9,098 nucleotides of DNA from Acidobacteriota bacterium (GCA_019352125.1 JABBNV010000100.1:1-9098); one strand, 5' to 3'; positions 1 to 6,683 are shown, counted from the stretch's first letter. The notes: generated from the letters alone by a model not told the origin. Translations and numbers: made by a program.

Positions 1-649
1 CTTGCAGCTCTTGGCCCAGTACTACGGCTCGTAGGCAATCCAGGATGAGCAGTAGGCCAACTCCCCCAGCATCCACCACATGAGCTGCCTGCAATTGGTT
101 CAGCTGACCTTCTGTGGCGACTACGGCATTGAGCGCTCCCTCAACCGCTGCATCAAGGGTCAGCGCCAAGGCGTGATTACTGTCATCCCCGTTTTGTGCT
201 GCTTCCGCATCGGACGCAGCGCTGGCAGCGGCTTCCAGGACGGACAGGAGGGTTCCCGGCATAGGGTCCGAGAGCGCGGACCAGCTGCGAATCCGCGCCC
301 GTTCCAAACTGGCGGCCAATAGTGGCCCGCTAATCCTGGGTAGGCCCACCAATGGCTCTGCCATTGCTGCCAGAAACACGGCGAACAATGTTCCAGAATT
401 CCCACGGGCGTCTTCCATAGCCGCTCTACCGGCTACGGTCAGCACTTCTCCCACGTCGTGGCATTCCATAGCCTGTACGGCCTGAGCCGCGGCGCGGGTT
501 GTGAGATACAAGTTTGTGCCTGTGTCCCCATCTGCCACGGGGAAAATATTGATGGCATTCAGCCGGTCACTGTGGTTACCCAAGGCCTCTTCAGCCTTGG
601 CCAACCAGCGTCGGATAGCGGACGCGTTGGCAGTGATCTTAGTCTGCAA
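1..649 (-). CDS. DAK2-domain kinase (FakA/DhaL-like), 5' part only
   Basis: The first ~216 residues of a DAK2-domain protein are visible; the C-terminal part lies beyond the left edge. The family comprises ATP-dependent kinases: DhaL phosphorylates dihydroxyacetone with DhaK, and FakA phosphorylates fatty acids bound to FakB. The sequence shows the Mg-nucleotide signature NIFPVADGDTGTNLYL at residues ~34-49 (Asp40, Asp42), a DARGNSG motif near residue 81, and VVDAGGVGLL near the visible end, in the order expected of a DhaL domain. The start is inferred as TTG at 649: the frame closes upstream at a TAG, no ATG or GTG precedes the signature, and GGATGGGA lies just ahead. It overlaps the thiL end by 11 bases, suggesting coupled translation. 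In related genomes recG commonly follows. Whether it is a true fatty-acid kinase needs the missing C-terminal domain. The domain call is firm; the substrate is unknown. Confidence 0.9.
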   Translation of the reverse strand, partial: MQTKITANASAIRRWLAKAEEALGNHSDRLNAINIFPVADGDTGTNLYLTTRAAAQAVQAMECHDVGEVLTVAGRAAMEDARGNSGTLFAVFLAAMAEPLVGLPRISGPLLAASLERARIRSWSALSDPMPGTLLSVLEAAASAASDAEAAQNGDDSNHALALTLDAAVEGALNAVVATEGQLNQLQAAHVVDAGGVGLLLILDCLRAVVLGQELQ

Positions 650-1640
650 AATGATCCCATCCAGAAGTCGTTGCGGCTCGTCCCGCTATGCTCACCGGGG
701 GCGTCCGCTCTCCCCCGGGCACTACAGAGCCTATCGCAGTAAACCCATCAGGGAGCGGGTGATTTGCTGGGAATGTGCATAACAATCCATGATCTTCACC
801 GCCGCCCAGCAGCCACGTATGGGGGTCTACTCCCGCTGCGCCCGCTACCTTTTGCAGCGGGGCAGCCAGTGCGGCCAACGCTGCAAAGTCCAAATTAATG
901 GCCACTCCACTTGCCCTGGCCAGCCGGGATGCATCACGTACCAGGCCGTCGGAAACGTCCAACATTGCGCTAGCGCCTGCAGCTGCTGCAATGGGCCCAG
1001 CTGCCAGCGGAGGCCGGGGGCGCGCAAACAGCTCTACCAGGCCGGATTGCTCCGGAGTAAGTTCTGCCGGTGGAACGGAACCCTCCAACAACCACCAGCC
1101 TGCTGCTGCACAGCCAAGATTGCCGCAGTGGGCTACAACGTCCCCCACTTTGGCTCCCGACCGCAGCACTGCCTCACTACCCGGCAGAGCGCCCAGCACA
1201 GCAACTGTGACGGATATTTCCCGCCCGGCGGATAGGTCCCCGCCAGCCACGGAGCAATCCCCGGCAGCGAGCTCAGAAATGGCCGCCTGCAGCCCGTCGG
1301 CCAGGTCTTCTACCCACGCAACCGGAGTGGAAGGGGGCAAGGTCAGGCTCACCACCAGCGCCGTCGTCGTGCCACCCATGGCATTAATATCACTCATATT
1401 TTGGGCGGCGGCCTTCCACCCGACGTCAAAGCCGGTACTGCGGTAGCCGTTGTTCCACTGCAGCCGGAAGTCTTGATCCTGCACCTGGGTATCGATCGAC
1501 ACCACCGTTCGGTGGCCCATCCCCCTCACGATGGCTGCATCATCGCCGGGCCCTAACTCCACTGACTTGCTGTCAGCCAGACGCGGAAAGATGCGCGCAA
1601 GTAGGGCACCCTCATCAAGATCGCCCACGGTTAGTTCCAT
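639..1640 (-). CDS. thiL: Thiamine-monophosphate kinase ThiL
   Basis: Phosphorylates thiamine monophosphate to thiamine diphosphate with ATP, the last step of cofactor synthesis in the cytosol. At 333 residues it has normal family length. Visible PurM/ThiL-fold motifs are GPGDDAA (30-36) for Mg/ATP, Asp50 followed by QDQDF (the position of EGVHF in E. coli), NMSDINAMGG (81-90), AGGD (132-135), DVSDGL (228-233) and GGGEDHGLL (279-287). ATG at 1640 is the only good start: out-of-frame codons precede it and GGTGGGA lies very close upstream. That short spacing, plus a TACGGT box six bases before the ATG, leaves open a leaderless mRNA. The stop lies inside the downstream DAK2 gene, so the two are probably one transcript. 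Its 5' end faces the divergent DUF3515 gene across 67 bp. Identity is secure. Confidence 0.97.
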   Translation of the reverse strand: MELTVGDLDEGALLARIFPRLADSKSVELGPGDDAAIVRGMGHRTVVSIDTQVQDQDFRLQWNNGYRSTGFDVGWKAAAQNMSDINAMGGTTTALVVSLTLPPSTPVAWVEDLADGLQAAISELAAGDCSVAGGDLSAGREISVTVAVLGALPGSEAVLRSGAKVGDVVAHCGNLGCAAAGWWLLEGSVPPAELTPEQSGLVELFARPRPPLAAGPIAAAAGASAMLDVSDGLVRDASRLARASGVAINLDFAALAALAAPLQKVAGAAGVDPHTWLLGGGEDHGLLCTFPANHPLPDGFTAIGSVVPGGERTPPVSIAGRAATTSGWDHFAD

Positions 1641-1707
1641 GATCCCACCGTATCGTCCATCAGGGACAATTCCCTTGCTGTACCCCTAGCCGCGATAGTC
1701 TGGCACT
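1641..1707. promoter_or_regulatory. Divergent promoter region, thiL / DUF3515 lipoprotein
   Basis: These 67 bp must hold both divergent promoters. For the plus-strand gene, TTGCTG (1675-1680) and TAGTCT (1696-1701) are a possible -35/-10 pair with a short 15-bp spacer; the -10 lies six bases before the ATG, and no Shine-Dalgarno sequence is present. For thiL, TACGGT (1652 down to 1647, minus strand) also lies six bases before its ATG, but no good -35 is seen. Both boxes fit the TANNNT pattern seen before actinobacterial leaderless transcripts. The placement is read from sequence; promoter activity is inferred. Confidence 0.45.
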
Positions 1708-2220
1708 ATGCCTTCTCGTTCCGCAGCACGCGTCCTTCACACAGCCATTCCAGCGGCAGCCGCGGTACTTCTAGCCGCCACGCTGAGCGGCTGCACACCT
1801 GCGGTTGATGTAACCGCAGCAAAGGATTCAGCAAATCCGGCATGCGCGCCGATGATGGTTGCCCTGCCGGATACCTTGGCTGGAGCGGCATTGCGGGACA
1901 CCACCACACAAGCGACGGCGGCGTGGGGCAACCCCTCGCAAGTAGTGCTTCGCTGTGGTGTGAGCGTTCCTGGCCCCACCACTGACCGTTGCGTCACGGT
2001 CAATGATGTGGACTGGGTCATCAAGGAATCCGGTACCAATGGCAATCCCGATTACACGTTGACAACGTACGGTCGGACCCCTGCCACGGAACTGGTGCTT
2101 GACCCCAACAAGATAGCTTCCAGTACGGTGTTGGCGGAAATCAGCTCCTCAGCGGCCAAAATCCCGCAAACTCGACGCTGCCTGGGCGCCTCGGATACCC
2201 TCAACCTCCCCAACGGCTAA
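1708..2220 (+). CDS. DUF3515-type secreted lipoprotein
   Basis: A 170-residue protein with a lipoprotein signal peptide: basic N-terminus (Arg4, Arg8), hydrophobic stretch ~13-26 and lipobox LSGC with Cys29 as the lipidated residue, so it should be anchored on the outer face of the membrane. The mature part has ACAPMM (45-50), a central AAWGNPSQVVLRCGV (71-85) typical of DUF3515, and four further cysteines (46, 83, 95, 158) that could form two disulfides. No catalytic motif is recognised and the family function is unknown to me. It is the only complete gene on the plus strand, lying between thiL and ddl; the same opposed arrangement occurs around Rv2980 in M. tuberculosis, as I recall. The start is ATG 1708, which gives a well-formed signal peptide; no ribosome binding site precedes it. 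Lipoprotein status is clear; the DUF assignment is from memory of the family. Confidence 0.88.
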   Translation: MPSRSAARVLHTAIPAAAAVLLAATLSGCTPAVDVTAAKDSANPACAPMMVALPDTLAGAALRDTTTQATAAWGNPSQVVLRCGVSVPGPTTDRCVTVNDVDWVIKESGTNGNPDYTLTTYGRTPATELVLDPNKIASSTVLAEISSSAAKIPQTRRCLGASDTLNLPNG

Positions 2221-2241
2221 GTTTCCCAGCTTCCTAGCTTC
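2221..2241. other. Short convergent gap with 8-bp tandem repeat
   Basis: Only 21 bp separate the ends of the lipoprotein gene and ddl, which converge. AGCTTCCT is repeated twice in tandem (2229-2244), entering the ddl stop region. No hairpin with a T-tract is visible on either strand, so no intrinsic terminator can be placed here. Confidence 0.6.
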
Positions 2242-3369
2242 CTAGCGCAGGCCTACGGGGCGCTCCAACGCCAGCGAGATGAGCTCGTCAATCAACTCCG
2301 AATAGCTCAGCCCCGAAGCAGCCCACATCTGCGGGTACATGGACACGGGCGTGAATCCTGGCATGGTGTTGATCTCATTGATTATCACGTCTCCCTGCTC
2401 CGTGTAGAAGAAATCCACACGGGACAGGCCCTCAGCACCAACGGCCTCAAAGGCCGCTGCGGCCTGCTCACGCACGGCAGCGGCAGCGTCCGCGGGCAAG
2501 TCAGCGGGACAGCTCAATGCCGCGGCTTTCTCGTCCACATATTTTGCCGCGAAATCGTAAAACGTGTGTGTTGACCCGGAAATGTCCACTTCACCCGGCA
2601 TCGACGTGCGGGGTGCATCCGTACCGTGGCCCTGCAATACTGCACATTCGATTTCCCGGCCAACAATCCCGGCTTCAATCACCAGTTTCAGGTCATGCTC
2701 CCGTGCGCTGGCAATGGCTGCATCCAACTGGTCCAGGGCATCTACCTTGCTAATTCCCATCGACGAGCCAGCCCTTGCAGGCTTTACAAAAACGGGCAAG
2801 CCCAATGTGGCTACCTCCGCCCGAACGGCTGCCGGGTCCGTCCGCCATTGTCTGTCCGTGACAGCAACGTAGGGGCCCACGTTCAGTCCCGCAGCAGCAA
2901 AAATGACTTTCATGAAATGCTTGTCCATGCCGACGGCGGACGCCAACACACCAGCCCCCACATAGCGGGTATCCGAGAGTTCCAGCATGCCCTGAACAGT
3001 GCCGTCCTCCCCAAACGGACCGTGCAGCAGGGGAAACACCACATCCACCGTTCCGAGCTCACGAGGGACTTCGTTGGTCTGCGCCACAATCAGTTGGTGG
3101 GTACCACCAATTTCGGCCAGAGTTACCGTTTCATCCGAGGGCCCAACCTCCGGGAGCTCCCCTGAATTAAGTGCCCACTGCTCCGGGTTACCCTCCGGCA
3201 GAACCCATTGACCATTGCGCGCTATGCCAATAGGAATCACTTGGTATTTGCTGCGGTCAATGGCGCCCAAAACTCCCGCGGCTGTCACACAACTGACAGC
3301 GTGCTCACTTGAACGGCCGCCAAAAAGGACCGCGACGCGAGGCTTCCGCGCCGGTGTTTGCTCGGTCAT
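2242..3369 (-). CDS. ddl: D-alanine--D-alanine ligase
   Basis: Joins two D-alanines with ATP to supply the dipeptide that MurF adds to the peptidoglycan precursor; cytosolic ATP-grasp enzyme. Length 375 is usual for the longer Ddl class. Visible: N-terminal VAVLFGGRSSEHAVS (12-26), HGPFGEDGTVQG (116-127), ATP-grasp KPARAGSSMGISKV (196-209), EAGIVGREIECAVL (232-245), the acceptor loop FYDFAAKY (270-277), and RVDFF...NEINTMPGFTPVSMYP (317-346), which carries the Mg ligands Asp319, Glu332 and Asn334. The Lys-Tyr in the loop is what D-Ala-adding enzymes carry, unlike VanA-type D-lactate ligases, so ordinary vancomycin-sensitive termini are expected. ATG 3369 overlaps the gpsA stop as ATGA and has a good GAGGGAGAG binding site eight bases upstream. 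It is the last gene of the murA-plsC-gpsA-ddl run. Identity is secure. Confidence 0.98.
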   Translation of the reverse strand: MTEQTPARKPRVAVLFGGRSSEHAVSCVTAAGVLGAIDRSKYQVIPIGIARNGQWVLPEGNPEQWALNSGELPEVGPSDETVTLAEIGGTHQLIVAQTNEVPRELGTVDVVFPLLHGPFGEDGTVQGMLELSDTRYVGAGVLASAVGMDKHFMKVIFAAAGLNVGPYVAVTDRQWRTDPAAVRAEVATLGLPVFVKPARAGSSMGISKVDALDQLDAAIASAREHDLKLVIEAGIVGREIECAVLQGHGTDAPRTSMPGEVDISGSTHTFYDFAAKYVDEKAAALSCPADLPADAAAAVREQAAAAFEAVGAEGLSRVDFFYTEQGDVIINEINTMPGFTPVSMYPQMWAASGLSYSELIDELISLALERPVGLR

Positions 3370-4421
3370 ACGGAGTACTCTCCCTCAGCTTTTAGTTCCC
3401 GGGAAAGCAGTAACGGCCCCAGTTGGTCTACAGAAATATTGCCGGCCAACACGCCCACCACGGACGCCGTGATCGGCATGTCCACCTTTAGTTTGCGCGC
3501 AAGGTCGTGGACGGCTTGGCCGGATTTGATGCCCTCAGCCGTTTGCGTCATCTGCTGCGCCATTTGTTCCAGGGTTAGCCCCTGGCCCAAGAGGCTGCCA
3601 GCTTGGTGATTTCGACTCAAGGGTGAGGAGCAGGTAGCTACCAGGTCCCCCAAACCAGCTAGCCCGGCCATCGTCTCCGCCTCGCCGCCCAGGGCCAAAG
3701 CGAGTCGCGTGGTCTCGGCCAGCCCACGAGTAATCACCGTTGCTTTGGTGTTGTCCCCCATTTGCTTACCCTCGCAAATGCCTACGGCCAGAGCAATGAC
3801 GTTCTTGACGATGCCGCCAATTTCGACACCCACCACGTCCGTATTCGTATAGGGACGGAAATAGGGGGCCATGCAGACGGCCGCAATCCAGGCCGCAACG
3901 CTTTCATCCACGCAGGCCACCACCGAGGCAGTGGGCTCTTCACGGGCAATCTCCATGGCAAGGTTTGGCCCGGAGACTACGGCTATCCGATCCGCGGGGA
4001 GGTGCAATTCTTCGGCGATGACCTGGCTCATTCGAGAATCGGAGCCCAGCTCCAACCCCTTCATCAAGGAGACGACGACGGCGTCTGGCGCCATCAGCGG
4101 TTGCCATTGCCTCAATTGCGCGCGCAGGGATTGCGCAGGAACCGCCAGCACCACCAGTTCAGCGTCCGCAAGAACACTCGCCACGTCTGCCGAAGCGCTG
4201 ATATTTCCAGGCAGCGCTATACCCTGAAGATAATTTTCATTGTGGCCAGTGGAGTTGATTTCAGCAGCAACTTCTTCCCGCCGAGCCCACAGCACAATGC
4301 TTCGATGCGTGTCACCGGCGCCCAGCGCAGCATCGCCCAGCACCTTGGCAAAAGTAGTGCCCCAGGATCCGGCTCCCAGCACAGCAATTTTCTTGGGCGG
4401 CTGACGCACCAAGGCCGTCAC
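3366..4421 (-). CDS. gpsA: NAD(P)+ glycerol-3-phosphate dehydrogenase GpsA
   Basis: Reduces dihydroxyacetone phosphate to sn-glycerol-3-phosphate, the backbone for phospholipids. The 351 residues show the Rossmann motif VLGAGSWGTT (14-23), NENYLQGIALPGN (61-73), Lys121 in LMKGLELG, SGPNLAMEIA (150-159), the catalytic Lys206 in GGIVKNVIALAVGI, GLGDL (256-260), SPLSRN (266-271) and TAEGIKSG (294-301), all as in the family. The start is GTG 4421, overlapping the plsC stop as GTGA. I see no Shine-Dalgarno sequence ahead of this GTG, so translation probably depends on ribosomes finishing plsC. At the other end the stop overlaps the ddl start by four bases. Identity is secure. Confidence 0.98.
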   Translation of the reverse strand: MTALVRQPPKKIAVLGAGSWGTTFAKVLGDAALGAGDTHRSIVLWARREEVAAEINSTGHNENYLQGIALPGNISASADVASVLADAELVVLAVPAQSLRAQLRQWQPLMAPDAVVVSLMKGLELGSDSRMSQVIAEELHLPADRIAVVSGPNLAMEIAREEPTASVVACVDESVAAWIAAVCMAPYFRPYTNTDVVGVEIGGIVKNVIALAVGICEGKQMGDNTKATVITRGLAETTRLALALGGEAETMAGLAGLGDLVATCSSPLSRNHQAGSLLGQGLTLEQMAQQMTQTAEGIKSGQAVHDLARKLKVDMPITASVVGVLAGNISVDQLGPLLLSRELKAEGEYSV

Positions 4422-5188
4422 TCGGCAGCGCCGGAAGCGGTCATGTTGCCGCCGTCGTCAAAGCGCCCCGACGTGGATTGCTTGTGTTCGGCGGGGTCCC
4501 AATGCCCTGCCGGCGCCTTCTCCTGCCGCAGCTCCTCCAACAGGACGGTAATAGCATCAAGAATTCTGTTGGTAGCCACAGTCAACAACTCACGCTCAAT
4601 AGGTTTTCCCTTGAACTCACTCAAGTCCACCGGGTGCCCCACTAGCACACGGACGGTCTTCCTGGGAAACAGGCGAACCCGTTTGGCGTAGCGCGGCAGC
4701 ACTTCCTGTGCACCCCAATGCGCAACCGGAACTACCGGGGCACCCGTTTCCAAAGCCAACCGAGCAGCCCCGGTGTGGCCCTTCATCAGCCACAAATCTG
4801 GATCTCGCGTCAGGGAACCCTCAGGGTAAATGACAATCGCACCGTTATCCGTCAGCACCTCGCGGGCCACGGCCAAGGATGCACCAGCGCCCATACCACC
4901 CCGTGATACCGGAATCTGCTGCGCACCGGCCATCACCTTGCCAAAGATCGGAATCTTGAACAGACTATCCTTAGCCAGAAAGTGCGGCATGATGTTCTGG
5001 TCGTACAACATGTGCCCCACCACCACCGGGTCTATCTCGGTGCAGTGATTGGGGCAGACAATGAACCCTTGGTTGCGAGGAAGCCTATCCAGCCCATCCC
5101 AGCTCTTGTTCATCATCAGAGTAACCACGGGGCGCAGGCCATTGGCCAGCACCGAAAACATGCGGCGCGTCCGTTTGGATATGGGCAT
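4418..5188 (-). CDS. plsC: 1-acyl-sn-glycerol-3-phosphate acyltransferase (PlsC-like)
   Basis: Acylates lysophosphatidic acid to phosphatidic acid at the membrane. The 256-residue protein shows the four acyltransferase blocks: NHCTEID (47-53, the catalytic HX4D with His48 and Asp53), GAQQIPVSRGG (88-98), IYPEGSLTRD (120-129) and GAPVVPVAHWG (149-159). Residues 8-26 are moderately hydrophobic and may be membrane-associated. The C-terminal ~36 residues (APAGHWDPAEHK onward) are polar and probably disordered, a common tail in actinobacterial members. ATG 5188 is supported by AGGAG eight to nine bases upstream, placed in the 11-bp gap after murA. It shares an operon with gpsA, whose product provides the glycerol-3-phosphate this pathway uses. 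The family also includes members with other acyl acceptors, so the exact substrate is inferred. Confidence 0.93.
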   Translation of the reverse strand: MPISKRTRRMFSVLANGLRPVVTLMMNKSWDGLDRLPRNQGFIVCPNHCTEIDPVVVGHMLYDQNIMPHFLAKDSLFKIPIFGKVMAGAQQIPVSRGGMGAGASLAVAREVLTDNGAIVIYPEGSLTRDPDLWLMKGHTGAARLALETGAPVVPVAHWGAQEVLPRYAKRVRLFPRKTVRVLVGHPVDLSEFKGKPIERELLTVATNRILDAITVLLEELRQEKAPAGHWDPAEHKQSTSGRFDDGGNMTASGAAE

Positions 5189-5199
5189 GCCCAGCTCTC

Positions 5200-6537
5200 C
5201 TAGAGGGTCTTCTTGTGAGAATCGGACAGATCGAAATCGGCGCCAAGACCGGAGAGCTTCTCCGTGAACCGCTCGTAGCCACGGTTGATCACATCAATGC
5301 CAGTGACCCGTGAGGTTCCGGTTGCCGCGAACGCTGCAATCAGGTGGCTAAAGCCTCCCCGCAGATCCGGCACGTCAATATCCGTACCCTTGAGCGCCGT
5401 CGGGCCCGAGATCACCGCGGAATGCAGAAAGTTCCGTTGACCAAAGCGGCACGGAATACTGCCCAGACATTCGCGGTGAACTTGGATGTTGGATCCCATG
5501 CGAATCAGAGCGTCGGTGAAACCAAAGCGGTTCTCGTAAACCGTCTCGTGCACAATGGAGACGCCCTCAGCCTGAGTCAATGCGACCACCAACGGCTGCT
5601 GCCAGTCGGTCATGAAGCCGGGGTGCACGTCTGTTTCCAGTACCAAGGGGTTCAGCTTGCCGCCCGGGTGGTAGAAGCGGATGCCGTCGTCGCTAATATC
5701 CATGCCGCCGCCCACCTTCCTGAAGGTGTTCAAGAACGTCATCATATCCCGCTGGTTGGCACCCTCAACGAAGATATCGCCCTTGGTGACCAGGGCGGCG
5801 GAGGCCCAGGAAGCGGATTCATTGCGATCCGAGAGGGCCTTGTGAACATAACCACCCAGCGCGCTCACGCCCTCAATGCGAATGGTGCGATCCGTCTGAA
5901 CGTTGATCAGTGCGCCCATCTTCTGGAGCACAGCAATCAGGTCAATGATCTCCGGCTCGGTGGCCGCACCGGACAATTCGGTAATCCCCTCCGCCCGCGT
6001 GGCAGAGAGTAGCACCTGCTCAGTAGCGCCAACACTGGGATACGGCAGCGAAATTTTGGCGCCGTGCAATCCCTTCGGGGCGGAAATATGAATTCCGACG
6101 GGCCGCTTTTCCACCACTGCACCAAACTGGCGCAGCACGTTGAGGTGGTAGTCAATGGGCCTGTCGCCGATCTTGCAACCACCCAGATCAGGGATGAATG
6201 CCTCACCGATCGAGTGAATCAACGGTCCGCACAGCAAAATGGGAATGCGTGAATCACCGGCATGAGCATCAATGGCGGTACTGGACGCCGTCTTGGCACC
6301 TTTCGGGTCAAGTGTCAGATCCCCGCTGACAGGGTCCTTCACCACAGAGACTCCGTGCAATTGCAGCAAACTGGTGACGACTTCAACGTCCTTGATCTCT
6401 GGAACGTTGCGCAGGATTGACGGTTCATTGCCCAGTAGCGCCGCGACCATCGCCTTAGGAACGAGGTTCTTCGCTCCGCGAACGGTCACCTTCCCCGTCA
6501 GAGGGATGCCACCACTCACCGTCAGTACACTGCGCAT
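5200..6537 (-). CDS. murA: UDP-GlcNAc 1-carboxyvinyltransferase MurA
   Basis: Transfers enolpyruvate from PEP to UDP-N-acetylglucosamine, the first committed step of peptidoglycan synthesis, in the cytosol. Length 445 is slightly above the usual ~420. Visible: GAKN (21-24), the loop DLGGCKIGDRPIDYHL (117-132) with catalytic Cys121, PSVGATEQVLLSATRAEG (167-184), HPGFMTDWQQPL (305-316) with the catalytic Asp311, DLRGG (391-395) and NRGYERF (418-424). The cysteine that fosfomycin alkylates is kept, unlike mycobacterial MurA, which has Asp there. ATG 6537 is the start; the site ahead of it is weak (GGGTG four to eight bases upstream), and a 5-codon GTG frame ends in a TAA that abuts the ATG. It heads the murA-plsC-gpsA-ddl run after 146 bp of non-coding DNA, so a promoter there is likely. 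Identity is secure. Confidence 0.97.
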   Translation of the reverse strand: MRSVLTVSGGIPLTGKVTVRGAKNLVPKAMVAALLGNEPSILRNVPEIKDVEVVTSLLQLHGVSVVKDPVSGDLTLDPKGAKTASSTAIDAHAGDSRIPILLCGPLIHSIGEAFIPDLGGCKIGDRPIDYHLNVLRQFGAVVEKRPVGIHISAPKGLHGAKISLPYPSVGATEQVLLSATRAEGITELSGAATEPEIIDLIAVLQKMGALINVQTDRTIRIEGVSALGGYVHKALSDRNESASWASAALVTKGDIFVEGANQRDMMTFLNTFRKVGGGMDISDDGIRFYHPGGKLNPLVLETDVHPGFMTDWQQPLVVALTQAEGVSIVHETVYENRFGFTDALIRMGSNIQVHRECLGSIPCRFGQRNFLHSAVISGPTALKGTDIDVPDLRGGFSHLIAAFAATGTSRVTGIDVINRGYERFTEKLSGLGADFDLSDSHKKTL

Positions 6538-6563
6538 TTACACCCGTTTCTTCACCCCGCGTT

Positions 6564-6603
6564 GCTCGACGGAAAACCGTCGAACCATGCATCAAGCATA
6601 GTT
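6564..6603 (-). other. Two adjacent hairpins sharing bases, murA leader
   Basis: Reading the minus strand, AACTATGC-TTGAT-GCATGGTT (6603 to 6583) folds into an 8-bp stem with one G-U pair. GTTCGACGG-TTTT-CCGTCGAGC (6585 to 6564) folds into a 9-bp stem with one G-U pair and a four-T loop; its inner seven pairs are perfect. Bases 6583-6585 belong to both stems, so the full forms compete at that point. No T-tract follows, so neither looks like an ordinary terminator. The structure ends 26 bases before the murA ATG. Function is unknown. Confidence 0.55.
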
Positions 6604-6622
6604 TCTTGCCCGGGCAGACTGA

Positions 6623-6642
6623 AATATAGCCGCGGTTCGGCT
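6623..6642 (-). terminator. Weak hairpin after leuD, possible terminator
   Basis: On the minus strand AGCCG-AACCG-CGGCT (6642 to 6628) forms a 5-bp GC-rich stem followed by ATATTT. This lies 42 bases past the leuD stop, where a terminator for leuCD would be useful. The stem is short and the T-run is broken, and the tail overlaps a possible murA -10 box, so this is only a candidate. Confidence 0.22.
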
Positions 6643-6683
6643 TAAAGGCCTCTACTACCGAACATGCCCAGGGGTCACGTTGG

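Larger units (their letters stand above)
6538..6683. promoter_or_regulatory. leuD-murA intergenic region, probable murA promoter/leader
   Basis: This non-coding stretch separates leuD from murA. On the minus strand, possible -10 boxes are TATATT (6628 down to 6623) and TATGCT (6600 down to 6595); the second has TTCAGT 17 bases upstream as a poor -35. A 10-bp perfect palindrome TGCCCGGGCA lies at 6607-6616. Two longer hairpins and one shorter one are listed separately. No open frame of note is present. A murA promoter here is inferred from the gap and its position, not from a strong consensus. Confidence 0.4.

Noticed and set aside
898..1446. 182-codon plus-strand open frame
   Set aside because: It is fully antisense to thiL; its Ser/Thr/Pro/Ala-rich translation shows no domain and no binding site precedes it.
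2242..3369. Ddl as a VanA-like D-Ala-D-lactate ligase
   Set aside because: The acceptor loop has the Lys-Tyr typical of D-Ala-D-Ala ligases and there are no vanH or vanX neighbours.
3762..4691. 309-codon open frame on the plus strand
   Set aside because: It lies antisense to gpsA and plsC, both clearly real, and its translation has no recognisable motif and a His/Arg/Ser-rich composition typical of a shadow frame.
5344..6012. 222-codon plus-strand open frame
   Set aside because: It is antisense to murA and has no family features.
6607..6616. TGCCCGGGCA palindrome as an operator
   Set aside because: A 10-bp GC-rich palindrome is expected fairly often in such DNA, and nothing links it to a known regulator.
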